Shown here: piece by piece, positions 1 through 6,892 of the stretch | Layout: the number at the start of each line of letters is the position of its first letter | Position numbering within the stretch: position 1 is the stretch's first letter | DNA from: CAYZEZ01 sp964477295 | GTDB lineage: Bacteria; Bacteroidota; Bacteroidia; Bacteroidales; SM23-62 | DNA: 11,930 nt | Assembly: GCA_964477295.1 (NCBI GenBank) | Contig: CAYZEZ010000141.1 | Location: 1-11,930 of the forward strand | Direction: 5' to 3' | The notes under the pieces: generated by a model | Told to the model about the DNA's origin: nothing | Database searches by the model: none | Seen by the model: only the letters and a program-made list of their open reading frames with translations | Translations under genes and position numbers: made by a program

Positions 1-407
1 GAACCGATGCGGATTATGTGGTTAAACTGATTGATGTATTCCCTGACACTCTTGACAATTATCCTGAAAATGATAATAATGTCCCTATGCAGGGCTACCA
101 GATGCTGGTCAGGGGAGAAGTGATGCGGGGAAAGTTCAGGAACAGTTTTGTGAATCCCGAACCATTTGTACCTGAGGAGATCACGAAAGTCAAATTTACT
201 ATCCCGGACATAGCGCATACCTTTAAGAAAGGACACCGGATAATGGTTCAGGTCCAGCATTCCTGGTTCCCGCTTGTTGACAGGAATCCACAGATATTTA
301 CGGATATTTATAAATGTGATGAGTCAGCGTTCCAAAAAGCGACCCAGAGGATTTACTTTGACAAGGATCACCCGTCCAGGATAATTCTCTATAAGCTGGC
401 TGAATAG
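1..407 (+). CDS. CocE/NonD family hydrolase, C-terminal part (5' truncated by window)
   Basis: The reading frame is open from the first complete codon (base 3) to the TAG ending at 407, so the gene starts upstream of the window. The visible 135 or so residues begin with TDADYVVKLIDVFPD. They continue through GYQMLVRGEVMRGKFR, then HTFKKGHRIMVQVQHSWFP, and end in HPSRIILYKL. This order is that of the C-terminal jelly-roll domain of CocE/NonD-type (X-Pro dipeptidyl-peptidase, S15-like) alpha/beta hydrolases. The catalytic Ser-Asp-His domain lies outside the window, so substrate cannot be judged; known members are esterases, acylases or dipeptidyl peptidases. The GTG at base 18 is an internal valine codon and not a start, because the family motif continues upstream of it. 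The next gene starts 72 bp downstream with its own candidate promoter, so the two may be transcribed separately. Family assignment is from remembered motifs. Confidence 0.85.
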   Translation, partial: TDADYVVKLIDVFPDTLDNYPENDNNVPMQGYQMLVRGEVMRGKFRNSFVNPEPFVPEEITKVKFTIPDIAHTFKKGHRIMVQVQHSWFPLVDRNPQIFTDIYKCDESAFQKATQRIYFDKDHPSRIILYKLAE

Positions 408-443
408 GACAATTTTTCACAGGTCAGGGGAAAATAATATTGA

Positions 444-451
444 TATATTTG
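444..451 (+). promoter_or_regulatory. Candidate Bacteroidota -7 promoter box for the MscS gene
   Basis: TATATTTG matches the Bacteroidota -7 consensus TAnnTTTG exactly and lies 28 bp before the ATG at 480, which would give a short leader. No clear -33 TTG is seen at the usual spacing; only a T-rich stretch (about 412-417) lies upstream. No Shine-Dalgarno sequence precedes the ATG, as is common in this phylum. An 8-bp match with two free positions can arise by chance. Confidence 0.4.
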
Positions 452-479
452 CGGTCCTGATTAATAAATTATTCAAGAC

Positions 480-1412
480 ATGGAGAAATTAAATTTTGTT
501 GAGATTCTGAAGAACTTCCTCGACAAGTTCGTGGAATGGGCTGTAATCCAATTACCGGCCATCCTTATCCTGGTTATAGCCACATTTATTCTGCTGCGGC
601 TGAATAAGTTCATCATTAAAAAACTCAAAAAAACCGTTATTGGGAGGCTGGAAGATAAAGAAGAAATCGAATCTGCTGAGACAGCCAAACGGGTGGAAAC
701 ATTGTTGAATATTATCAGGGGTGTGATAAAAATTGTTATATGGACCATGGCCATAATTATTTTACTGAACAAGCTCGGTACTAATATTGCACCTATCCTG
801 GCTGGTGCTGGTATATTAGGGCTGGCCATCGGATTCGGGGCACAGGAGCTGGTAAGGGATTTTATTTCAGGATTTTTTATGCTGCTCGAAAATCAGTTAC
901 GCAAGGGAGATGTGGCCACGATTAACGGTACCGGCGGTTTGGTAGAAAACATCCAGATGCGGACAACCATACTCAGGGATTTTTCAGGAACAACTCATGT
1001 ATTCCAGAATGGCAAGATCAATACCATTGCCAATATGACCAAAACATGGTCAGCGGCAGTTTTTGATATCGGCGTGGCCTACAAAGAAGATACCGATATC
1101 GTTTCAGGAATCATGAAAAAAGTTGGTGCTGATTTGCAAAGTGACCCGGCATTTAGTGCAAAGATCATTGATCCTATAGAATTATTCGGTGTGGATAAAT
1201 TTGCAGATAGTGCTGTTATAATCAAGGCCCGCATTAAGGTTGTCCCTGGTCAGCAATGGACGGTGGCACGCGAATATAACAGCAGGCTTAAAAAAGCCTT
1301 TGACGCAAACAGCATCGAAATACCATTCCCCCACTCCACCATCTACTGGGGAGAGAATGTTAATCCGTTGCGGCTGGAACTGGAACAGCAGCTTCGGGAT
1401 CGTAAGTCGTGA
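480..1412 (+). CDS. MscS-family small-conductance mechanosensitive channel
   Basis: This 310-residue inner-membrane protein should form a channel that opens under membrane tension and releases solutes after osmotic downshock. TM1 is about residues 24-41 and TM2 about 83-97. TM3 is the diagnostic pore helix, about 102-135, with the Gly/Ala-rich run GAGILGLAIGFGAQELVRDF. It is followed by LENQLRKGD and a beta domain (about 142-185, including GGLVENIQMRTTILRD). A cytoplasmic alpha/beta domain ends in IPFPHSTIYW (281-290), the usual IPFP-type end of the family. The length is close to that of classic MscS (about 286 residues), so this is a minimal three-helix member without extra sensor domains. 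The ATG at 480 leaves a normal amphipathic N-terminus and has a candidate promoter just upstream. No functional link with the flanking carbohydrate genes is evident, so it is probably a housekeeping neighbour. Confidence 0.95.
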   Translation: MEKLNFVEILKNFLDKFVEWAVIQLPAILILVIATFILLRLNKFIIKKLKKTVIGRLEDKEEIESAETAKRVETLLNIIRGVIKIVIWTMAIIILLNKLGTNIAPILAGAGILGLAIGFGAQELVRDFISGFFMLLENQLRKGDVATINGTGGLVENIQMRTTILRDFSGTTHVFQNGKINTIANMTKTWSAAVFDIGVAYKEDTDIVSGIMKKVGADLQSDPAFSAKIIDPIELFGVDKFADSAVIIKARIKVVPGQQWTVAREYNSRLKKAFDANSIEIPFPHSTIYWGENVNPLRLELEQQLRDRKS

Positions 1413-1467
1413 GTTGTTTGTGGTGAGTCCAGGATACGGGAGTTGAGTATGGAGCCTTGATTTCCTT

Positions 1468-1553
1468 CTGACTGCTGACTGCTGTCTGCTGTCTGCTATC
1501 TGCTGTCTGCTGTCTGCTGTCTGCTGTCTGCTGTCTGCTGTCTGCTGTCTGCT
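1468..1553 (+). repeat. Heptamer tandem repeat array 1 (12 units, CTGTCTG type)
   Basis: Twelve contiguous 7-bp units run from 1468 to 1551: two CTGACTG, two CTGTCTG, one CTATCTG and seven CTGTCTG, then a partial CT. The variants cluster at the 5' side and the 3' units are identical, as expected if the array grows or homogenises at one end. It lies between the MscS stop and the propeller gene start, 27 bp before the ATG at 1581, and is followed by TTTAAAAT at 1556-1563. Because 7 is not a multiple of 3, a reading frame can run through it on the opposite strand, giving a DSRQQTA-type peptide repeat, but nothing else supports coding. It belongs to the same CTGWCTN family as the arrays near 5067 and 6061. 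Confidence 0.93.
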
Positions 1554-1580
1554 TCTTTAAAATGCGTAACTTGGGATCCT

Positions 1581-2801
1581 ATGTATAAGGCCTTTTTTAC
1601 CATCGTATTGTTTGCCTCAGGGGCCATGTTAAATGCCCAGTATTCCTGGGTAGCTTTTCCGAATACAAATGATTTTGAGTCCGCAATAACCACCTTTGTT
1701 TTTGAGGATGAGAATAATATATGGGCAGGCACACTCCTGAAAGGCATTTATCATTTCAGCCATGGGCAATATGTGAACTACAGCGAAGCAAACAGTGACA
1801 TTCCAGGCAATATCGTGAACAAGATACTCCTTGATGGGAATAACAGTAAATGGATTGCGACCAGCAAAGGTCTGAGCATCATGACAGGAGAATATTTTGA
1901 GAACTATACAACAGAGAATTCCAATATCCTTTCCAATCAAATAAATGACATAGCAATAGCACCAGGTGGCAGGCTATGGATTGCCACCCAGGAAGGCGTA
2001 ACAGAAGGATTGTTTGGAAAGAGTTATAATATGGATAACAGCCCGCTACCTGAGAATTCGATATACTCTGTCTTAATCGATAAACAGGGTGTTGCATGGT
2101 TTGGTACAGGCAAGGGCATCGCGACATATGACGGCGCTCAATGGGAATATTATCCATCAGGATCTGAAAGCTTTCCTGGTGGACCAATAAATTATATTCA
2201 TGAAGATAAAGAGGGAAATATCTGGATATCGGTGGCCGACGAAATCAATGGATTCCTGGCAAAATATGATGGTACGGAATGGATCACCCTCGACGAGTCG
2301 GTGGGTTATTCTATCACTGCCAGGATAACATCTATCGTGAATGATTCGAGTGGAATTATGTGGTTTGGGACACATCACGAGGGTCTTGTACAATTCGATG
2401 GAATGGAATGGAAAAACTATACTACTTACAACTCCGATATCCCGCTGAATCAGATTATTTCACTTGGAATGAGCCCGATGGGCCAGGTATGGTATGGAGC
2501 ACGCGACGGATTCGCAAAAATGGAAAAAGTAGCTACGAGTGAGGCAGACATACATAAAACCAGTGAAATGATAATCTGTACTGACCCCTTCAGCGAGACG
2601 TTGCGGATCTCAATCCCCGATGCATCTGACGGCCCGTACCAACTATACATTTATGATTTTCTCGGAAGAGAAATTATCAGGATGAATGACCTGGCAAATC
2701 AACCGATCACTATTACCACTCAGAAATTGCCAACCGGGATTTATGTCATCCGGGTATCTGGTCAGTTCCAAAAATTCACATCAAAGATTATTTACCTGTA
2801 A
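1581..2801 (+). CDS. Secreted two-component-regulator-type beta-propeller protein with T9SS sorting domain
   Basis: A Sec signal peptide (residues 1 to about 19, cleavage likely before the Q of LNAQYS) precedes seven propeller repeats. Each carries the W-(I/F/Y)-(A/G)-(T/S) signature: IWAGT at 47, WIAT at 91, LWIAT at 132, WFGT at 173, IWIS at 214, WFGT at 261 and WYGA at 304. This is the Reg_prop-type repeat of hybrid two-component and SusR-like sensors, but here without membrane helix, kinase or HTH. Residues about 326-406 form a type A T9SS C-terminal domain: YQLYIYDFLGREI, LPTGIYVIRV and a final FTSKIIYL. The protein is therefore expected to cross the outer membrane through the type IX system and become surface-attached or released. 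Ligand is unknown; glycan binding is only an inference from neighbours. It lies 15 bp before the broken hydrolase gene, which suggests co-transcription. The ATG choice is supported by the signal peptide. Confidence 0.9.
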   Translation: MYKAFFTIVLFASGAMLNAQYSWVAFPNTNDFESAITTFVFEDENNIWAGTLLKGIYHFSHGQYVNYSEANSDIPGNIVNKILLDGNNSKWIATSKGLSIMTGEYFENYTTENSNILSNQINDIAIAPGGRLWIATQEGVTEGLFGKSYNMDNSPLPENSIYSVLIDKQGVAWFGTGKGIATYDGAQWEYYPSGSESFPGGPINYIHEDKEGNIWISVADEINGFLAKYDGTEWITLDESVGYSITARITSIVNDSSGIMWFGTHHEGLVQFDGMEWKNYTTYNSDIPLNQIISLGMSPMGQVWYGARDGFAKMEKVATSEADIHKTSEMIICTDPFSETLRISIPDASDGPYQLYIYDFLGREIIRMNDLANQPITITTQKLPTGIYVIRVSGQFQKFTSKIIYL

Positions 2802-2816
2802 AACAATTTAATACCG

Positions 2817-3884
2817 ATGAAAAGAATTGCTTTTTCTATCTTGATTTGTACATTTCCTATAATCCTTCCAGCACAAAAACCGATAGCGGTACACCCCGGT
2901 AATCCACATTATTTTACCTGGAAGGGAGAGCCGGTGGTACTGGTAACCTCTGCTGAACAATATGGATCGATAGTAAACCTTGACTTTGATTTTGAGAAAT
3001 ACCTGGAAACACTGGGGGAGATCGGGTTGAATTACACCCGTGTCTTCCTTGGTGATTATGTGGAGCTTCCCGGCTATTTCTGCATTGTCACAAATCCCCT
3101 TTCACCTGCACCCGGCAGGTTTATTACTCCATCACTCAGAAGTGATGAACCCGGCAAACAATGTGAACGGCACTACAGATATTACTGACAAACAATACCT
3201 TACACTTGATAATGGCAATATCCTGGACTACCAGGAAAAGTTTGTCAGGAAGATTGTCCGGGAATTTAACAGGTACGATAACCTGATCATTAATATCATC
3301 AACGAACCATGGTTTATTAATGGCGCTTATCCCGGATTCTCAACACCACCTTCAGAGGAAACAAAGGCATGGATCGGACAGGTGTCTGACTGGATCGTGG
3401 AAAAAGAAAGCAACCTACCCAACCGGCACCTGCTTTCCATCGATTATTGTAACCTTGGAAAGCCAATCCTGGAGAAGGACCTGGAAACGGTTTTTAAAAA
3501 TATTTCCGTTATTAATCATCATTATGACAGGGATGCACCGATCCTGATTTGAAGAATCAAATGAAGGTGCTGCTTGATTTCATGAACAGCATTGACTTTG
3601 TTCATATGAGACCTTCGCCGGAATCGCTGGCGGTTTATTTCGGTGACCAGGATATCAAATGTCTCGCTGATCCGGGAAAACAATATGCCATATATGTCGC
3701 CGGCGGACAACCCGGCAATATTATGTTAAACATTGATAGTGGGAAGTATTCAATAGACTGGATCCGGCCGGTGGACGGCAAGGTCATTCGATCGGAAGTT
3801 ATTGAAGTCACGAACCACACAATTCGTGTTGACAAACCTGAATATGAGACAGATCTGGCTATGCGCATAGTCAATATGGATTAA
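2817..3884 (+). pseudogene. Glycoside-hydrolase-like (cellulase-fold, GH5-like) gene broken by two internal deletions
   Basis: Three segments of one secreted hydrolase lie in order but in different frames. Segment A (2817 to about 3155) has a signal peptide (MKRIAFSILICTFPIILPAQ) and the motifs NYTRVFLGDYVELPG and APGRF, then leaves frame near SDEPG. Segment B (about 3148-3552, frame +1) resumes with NPANNVNGTTDI and contains INEPW (the Asn-Glu-Pro acid/base motif of clan GH-A), HLLSIDYCN and INHHYD. It stops at a TGA. Segment C (about 3540-3884, back in the first frame) begins DPDLKNQMKVLLDFMNS and carries the C-terminal beta domain (YAIYVAGGQPG). From memory of similar proteins, the stretch missing at each junction is several tens of residues. 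The second gap covers where the catalytic nucleophile should be, so even a frameshift-read product would be inactive. Gaps to the genes on either side are 15 and 19 bp. Exact GH family and substrate are not certain. Confidence 0.85.
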
Positions 3885-3903
3885 CCGCACAAAAATTCCG
3901 GCT

Positions 3904-5031
3904 ATGATAAAAAATTTATTTTTCCTGCTTGTAATTATATGTATAGTGAATAACTGCAAATCAGATAAGGACGGGCCTGAACCTGTGAATCCGGAAGCTT
4001 CCGTTGAGGCACGCGCCCTTTTAAAATTCTTGTATGATATCAAAGGGCGGTATACGCTGTCGGGGCAGCATAATTTCATCAATACAGGATCAAAGTACAC
4101 GGAACTGGTCCGGGATATAACTGGAAAAACCCCGGTCATATGGGGATCCGATTTCAGCTTCTGTATTGAAGGCGAAAATTTTGCCAGATTTCAACATTGT
4201 GGCCCTCTTAACCTGTCGGATCCGTCTGACAGTGCTTTTTTCGATGAGCTGAAACCGGATCAGGCAAGAAGTATGATGATTGATGAAATCAAGAAAAAAC
4301 ATAGGGAAGGCCATATCATTACATTGATGTGGCACGGTTGTTTTCCGGCTGACGGGGAATGTTGTTCCGGGAACAGTATCTGGGCCATGGAAAACAGGCC
4401 ATCCGATAGCATCTGGAGTGAGCTTTGTACAAACGGCTCGCCCCTGAACCATCAATGGAAGGAACAGATGGACAAAATTGCATTTTATTTGAATCTGTTG
4501 CAAAAAGAAAATATTCCGGTTCTCTGGAGGCCCTGGCATGAGATGAATGGAGTCTGGTTCTGGTGGTGCAACCATCCTGGAGATGATGGCTTTAAGAAAT
4601 TATGGATCATGACGATTGATTACCTGACCCACCATCATAAGCTGAATAATCTGCTCTGGGTTTGGAATACCAATGCACCAAGAGATATTCCGGGGGATGA
4701 GGCATTTGACTACGAATTATTTTTCCCGGGACAAGAGTATGTTGATATTCTTGCAGCAGATGTCTACAGAAATGACTACAAACAATCTCATCATGATGAT
4801 CTGATACAACTAGCTGGCAATAAACCCATTGCCTTTGGAGAAGTAGGAGGGTTACCGGATCCTGAAATCCTGTTGGAACAACCTCAGTGGACCTGGTTTA
4901 TGAGCTGGGGAAACCTGGTTACCAGGAGCAACAGCGATCAGGCAATAATCGATTTGTACCAGTCATCTCAGGTGCTCACGCTGGATGAGATCGAAAGGGA
5001 TAACAGGGGCAATTACTCGGTTAAGGAGTAG
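3904..5031 (+). CDS. GH26 family glycoside hydrolase lipoprotein (probable beta-mannanase)
   Basis: This complete 375-residue protein has an SPII signal: a hydrophobic stretch from residue 5 and a lipobox ending IVNNC with Cys18. The acidic/basic KSDKD that follows resembles the export signals of Bacteroidota surface lipoproteins, so surface exposure is possible. The GH26 (alpha/beta)8 barrel fills the rest. LSGQHN (52-57) and LMWHGCFP (141-148) are early barrel motifs. WRPWHEMNG (208-216) holds the acid/base Glu213, and IAFGEVGGLP (309-318) the nucleophile Glu313. Family members mostly cleave beta-1,4-mannan; a few act on beta-1,3-xylan or mixed-linkage glucan, so mannan is the most likely but unproven substrate. 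Length suits a single-domain enzyme without a binding module. It sits 19 bp after the broken hydrolase gene and probably shares its transcript. No frame break or missing catalytic residue was seen. Confidence 0.92.
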   Translation: MIKNLFFLLVIICIVNNCKSDKDGPEPVNPEASVEARALLKFLYDIKGRYTLSGQHNFINTGSKYTELVRDITGKTPVIWGSDFSFCIEGENFARFQHCGPLNLSDPSDSAFFDELKPDQARSMMIDEIKKKHREGHIITLMWHGCFPADGECCSGNSIWAMENRPSDSIWSELCTNGSPLNHQWKEQMDKIAFYLNLLQKENIPVLWRPWHEMNGVWFWWCNHPGDDGFKKLWIMTIDYLTHHHKLNNLLWVWNTNAPRDIPGDEAFDYELFFPGQEYVDILAADVYRNDYKQSHHDDLIQLAGNKPIAFGEVGGLPDPEILLEQPQWTWFMSWGNLVTRSNSDQAIIDLYQSSQVLTLDEIERDNRGNYSVKE

Positions 5032-5066
5032 ATTAGGTTCCTGGTTTGGGTTATGGACATTTCTTA

Positions 5067-5087
5067 TGACTTCTGACTTCTGACTTC
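5067..5087 (+). repeat. Heptamer tandem repeat array 2 (3 units, TGACTTC)
   Basis: Three perfect TGACTTC units lie between the GH26 stop (5031) and the aldo/keto reductase start. Rotated, the unit reads CTGACTT and fits CTGWCTN like the longer arrays near 1468 and 6061. Upstream is a G/T-rich stretch containing GGTTCCTGGTTTGGGTT (5037-5053), which resembles the GGTTCCGGGTT before array 3. Confidence 0.75.
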
Positions 5088-5101
5088 ATTATAATAATCC
5101 T

Positions 5102-5109
5102 TAATTTTG
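5102..5109 (+). promoter_or_regulatory. Candidate -7 promoter box for the aldo/keto reductase gene
   Basis: TAATTTTG matches TAnnTTTG exactly and lies 36 bp before the ATG at 5146. At the usual 17-23 bp spacing a -33 element would fall inside or at the edge of the TGACTTC array, where no proper TTG is present. Only the -7 part is therefore supported, and the surrounding AT-rich sequence raises the chance of a random match. Confidence 0.35.
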
Positions 5110-5145
5110 ATTTTATTATGATATGGCTTAAACTTACTTCAAAAT

Positions 5146-6024
5146 ATGACTGCAATGAAAAGAAGACATTTTATAAAATCGGCCTTAATGACTACAGGTG
5201 CCATAACCATGGCAAATTTTCCTTATCACCTGTATGCAGCAACCACCAGGAAATATGCACACGACAGGATAAAGCTCGGGGATTCAGGTATTGAGGTTTC
5301 GCGCCTTGCTATGGGGACCGGTACCAACGGAGGTGGAAATAGTTCGGCCCAGACCAGGAAATTGGGTATCAAGGGATTATCAGACCTGTTTTATGCAGCC
5401 TATGATGAAGGAATTAATTTCTGGGATTCTGCAGATATGTACGGGTCGCATCCGCACATGAAAGAAGCGCTGAAATATATTAAAAGGGAAGAGGTGGTAA
5501 TCCTGTCAAAAACCAGGGCAAAAACGGCTGATGAGATGAGATCCGACCTGGAAAGATATAAACTTGAAATCGGGACCGACTATATCGATATCATTCTTTT
5601 ACATGCTGTGACCAGTCCCAATTGGAGGACTGAACTCAAAGGGGCCATGGAAGCACTTTCTGAAGCGAAGGAAAAAGGGACGGTCAGGATGGTAGGATTA
5701 TCCTGCCATTCATTGGTTGCACTGGAGGAAGCAGCAGAGGAACCATGGGTGGAATTAGACCTGGCTCGCTGGAATCCAAAAGCATTGCATATGGATGCTG
5801 AAGTTGAAACCGTCAGAAAGGTCCTGACCAGAATGAAGAAAAATGGGAAATCAATTATGGGAATGAAAGTTTTAGGGCAGGGAGAATTGACGAAAAAGAA
5901 AGATGAATGCCTGCAATTCCAGCTGAACACTGAGTTCATCGACTGTTTTACAATAGGATTTGAGAGCTTCGATCAGTTCAAGGATCTGCAGAAAAGGATC
6001 CCTGAAGCCAGCGTGAGAGCATAG
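5146..6024 (+). CDS. Aldo/keto reductase family protein with Tat-type signal
   Basis: This 292-residue protein begins with KRRHFIKSA (residues 5-13) followed by a mildly hydrophobic stretch ending near YAATTRK. This is a Tat-like export signal and suggests the folded, cofactor-bound enzyme is exported. The rest is an aldo/keto reductase barrel: KLGDSGIEVSRLAMGTG (43-59), then the catalytic tetrad Asp94 and Tyr99 in FWDSADMYG, Lys122 in ILSKTRA, and His153 in DIILLHAV. All four are present, so NAD(P)(H)-dependent oxidoreduction is plausible. VGLSCHS (183-189) is the usual following strand, while the C-terminal cofactor-binding segment looks short. Exported aldo/keto reductases of this kind are common beside Gfo/Idh/MocA and glycoside hydrolase genes in Bacteroidota, but the substrate is unknown. 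The start may instead be Met4 (5155), which puts the twin Arg closer to the N-terminus. The gene is flanked by heptamer arrays 2 and 3. Confidence 0.88.
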   Translation: MTAMKRRHFIKSALMTTGAITMANFPYHLYAATTRKYAHDRIKLGDSGIEVSRLAMGTGTNGGGNSSAQTRKLGIKGLSDLFYAAYDEGINFWDSADMYGSHPHMKEALKYIKREEVVILSKTRAKTADEMRSDLERYKLEIGTDYIDIILLHAVTSPNWRTELKGAMEALSEAKEKGTVRMVGLSCHSLVALEEAAEEPWVELDLARWNPKALHMDAEVETVRKVLTRMKKNGKSIMGMKVLGQGELTKKKDECLQFQLNTEFIDCFTIGFESFDQFKDLQKRIPEASVRA

Positions 6025-6059
6025 TTTTTCTTCGTTCAAGGTTCCGGGTTGCGGATATC

Positions 6060-6115
<56 letters not shown>

Positions 6116-6134
6116 ATTTAAAATATTTTTCCCC

Positions 6135-6142
6135 TAACTTCG
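6135..6142 (+). promoter_or_regulatory. Weak candidate -7 promoter box for the methyltransferase-like gene
   Basis: TAACTTCG differs by one base from TAnnTTTG and lies 33 bp before the ATG at 6176. The expected -33 region falls at the 3' edge of heptamer array 3 and shows no TTG. This is a suggestion from position and partial consensus only. Confidence 0.22.
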
Positions 6143-6175
6143 TCCTGAAAGTATAACCCATTAAATTCATTCAGG

Positions 6176-6706
6176 ATGAATCTCGAAAAATCAACCAAAC
6201 ACCACGGTGGACATCATGCCGGCAGGGAAGACCTGACGGGTGAACATAAAGCAGGCGATGCCGGACAACTGGTCTTTCTGATCATATTTCTGGCCTTATG
6301 GATAGCCGATTCTTTTATCTTTCACTGGACAGATTTCCTGACTGATCGATTGGCATGGTATTACTTTACTGCACCAGCCATAGCAATATTATTGATAGCT
6401 GGATACCTTGCCTGGCGAGGCATGCGGATTGTATTCGGTGAAATCAGGGAAACACCAAATGTGATAACCAAAGGGGTTTTTTCTGTTGTCAGGCATCCTA
6501 TTTACCTGGGATCTATCCTGACCTACCTTGGCTTGATCCTCATGACCTTATCCCTGTTGTCGGTTGCCTTATGGGTAATCATCATTATTTTCTACTGGTT
6601 CATTTCGAGGCACGAAGAAAAGCTGTTGACCGAAAGGTTCGGGGATGAATATTTGCAGTATATGATGAAAGTCCCAATGCTATTTCCACTCAGATTGAAA
6701 ATATAA
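6176..6706 (+). CDS. Isoprenylcysteine carboxyl methyltransferase-like (ICMT/PEMT-type) integral membrane protein
   Basis: The 176-residue product has a hydrophilic, His-rich N-terminus (HHGGHHAG, 9-16) and then about four membrane segments (roughly 31-48, 63-81, 110-128, 129-144). The motif VVRHPIYLGSILTYLG (104-119), followed by RHEEKLLTERFGDEYLQYMM (145-164), is the SAM-binding signature of the ICMT/phospholipid methyltransferase superfamily. In that superfamily the RHP-x-Y and EE-x-x-L elements form the cofactor pocket. Bacterial members of this small type are widespread and mostly uncharacterised; lipid or other membrane-substrate methylation is inferred only from the fold. Length fits the family. 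The His-rich head might bind metal, but this is speculation. The gene stands alone after heptamer array 3 and converges on the regulator gene, with 186 bp between their stops. No Shine-Dalgarno sequence is present. Confidence 0.85.
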   Translation: MNLEKSTKHHGGHHAGREDLTGEHKAGDAGQLVFLIIFLALWIADSFIFHWTDFLTDRLAWYYFTAPAIAILLIAGYLAWRGMRIVFGEIRETPNVITKGVFSVVRHPIYLGSILTYLGLILMTLSLLSVALWVIIIIFYWFISRHEEKLLTERFGDEYLQYMMKVPMLFPLRLKI

Positions 6707-6892
6707 TTTTAACCTTTGACCAATTCTTTTGAGTAAAAGGGAATTCGAATTCATATGTTTTATATTTTTTTCTAAAGGCCCAAAACCTGTACATATTGAT
6801 TCCGGAATCGAACAGGAAATCCGGACAAAAAAAAATATCTGCATTCTTAAGTGCAATATTTGCAAGGGGATGAAACATATTCAGTCAAGGTG
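6707..6892. other. Convergent intergenic region with two 12-bp palindromes
   Basis: These 186 bp lie between the stops of two converging genes, so any termination signals should be here. Two perfect 12-bp palindromes are present, GAATTCGAATTC (6741-6752) and GATTCCGGAATC (6798-6809). The second is framed by short arms CCTGT (6786-6790) and ACAGG (6812-6816). T-rich sequence follows the first on the + strand (6757-6771), and an A run (6827-6835) gives a T run on the minus strand before the second. Neither is a textbook GC-rich hairpin with an immediately adjacent U-tract. No gene is supported here. Confidence 0.35.

Noticed and set aside
473..829. Minus-strand 118-residue reading frame opposite the MscS gene
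   Set aside because: It is fully overlapped by the MscS coding sequence, whose family motifs are unambiguous, and its own product shows no recognisable domain.
1468..1553. CRISPR array
   Set aside because: Units are 7 bp and contiguous with no spacers, and no cas gene is nearby.
1496..1747. Minus-strand 83-residue reading frame ending in repeated DSRQQTA peptides
   Set aside because: The peptide repeat is a by-product of translating the 7-bp DNA array on the other strand, and the rest overlaps the well-supported propeller gene in another frame.
2817..3884. Programmed frameshifting to join the three hydrolase segments
   Set aside because: Large conserved blocks are missing at each frame change, including the expected nucleophile region, and no slippery sequence is seen. 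Deletion explains the data better.
6798..6816. Rho-independent terminator at the GATTCCGGAATC palindrome
   Set aside because: The arms are interrupted and no U-tract follows directly on either strand, so it is noted only as a palindrome.
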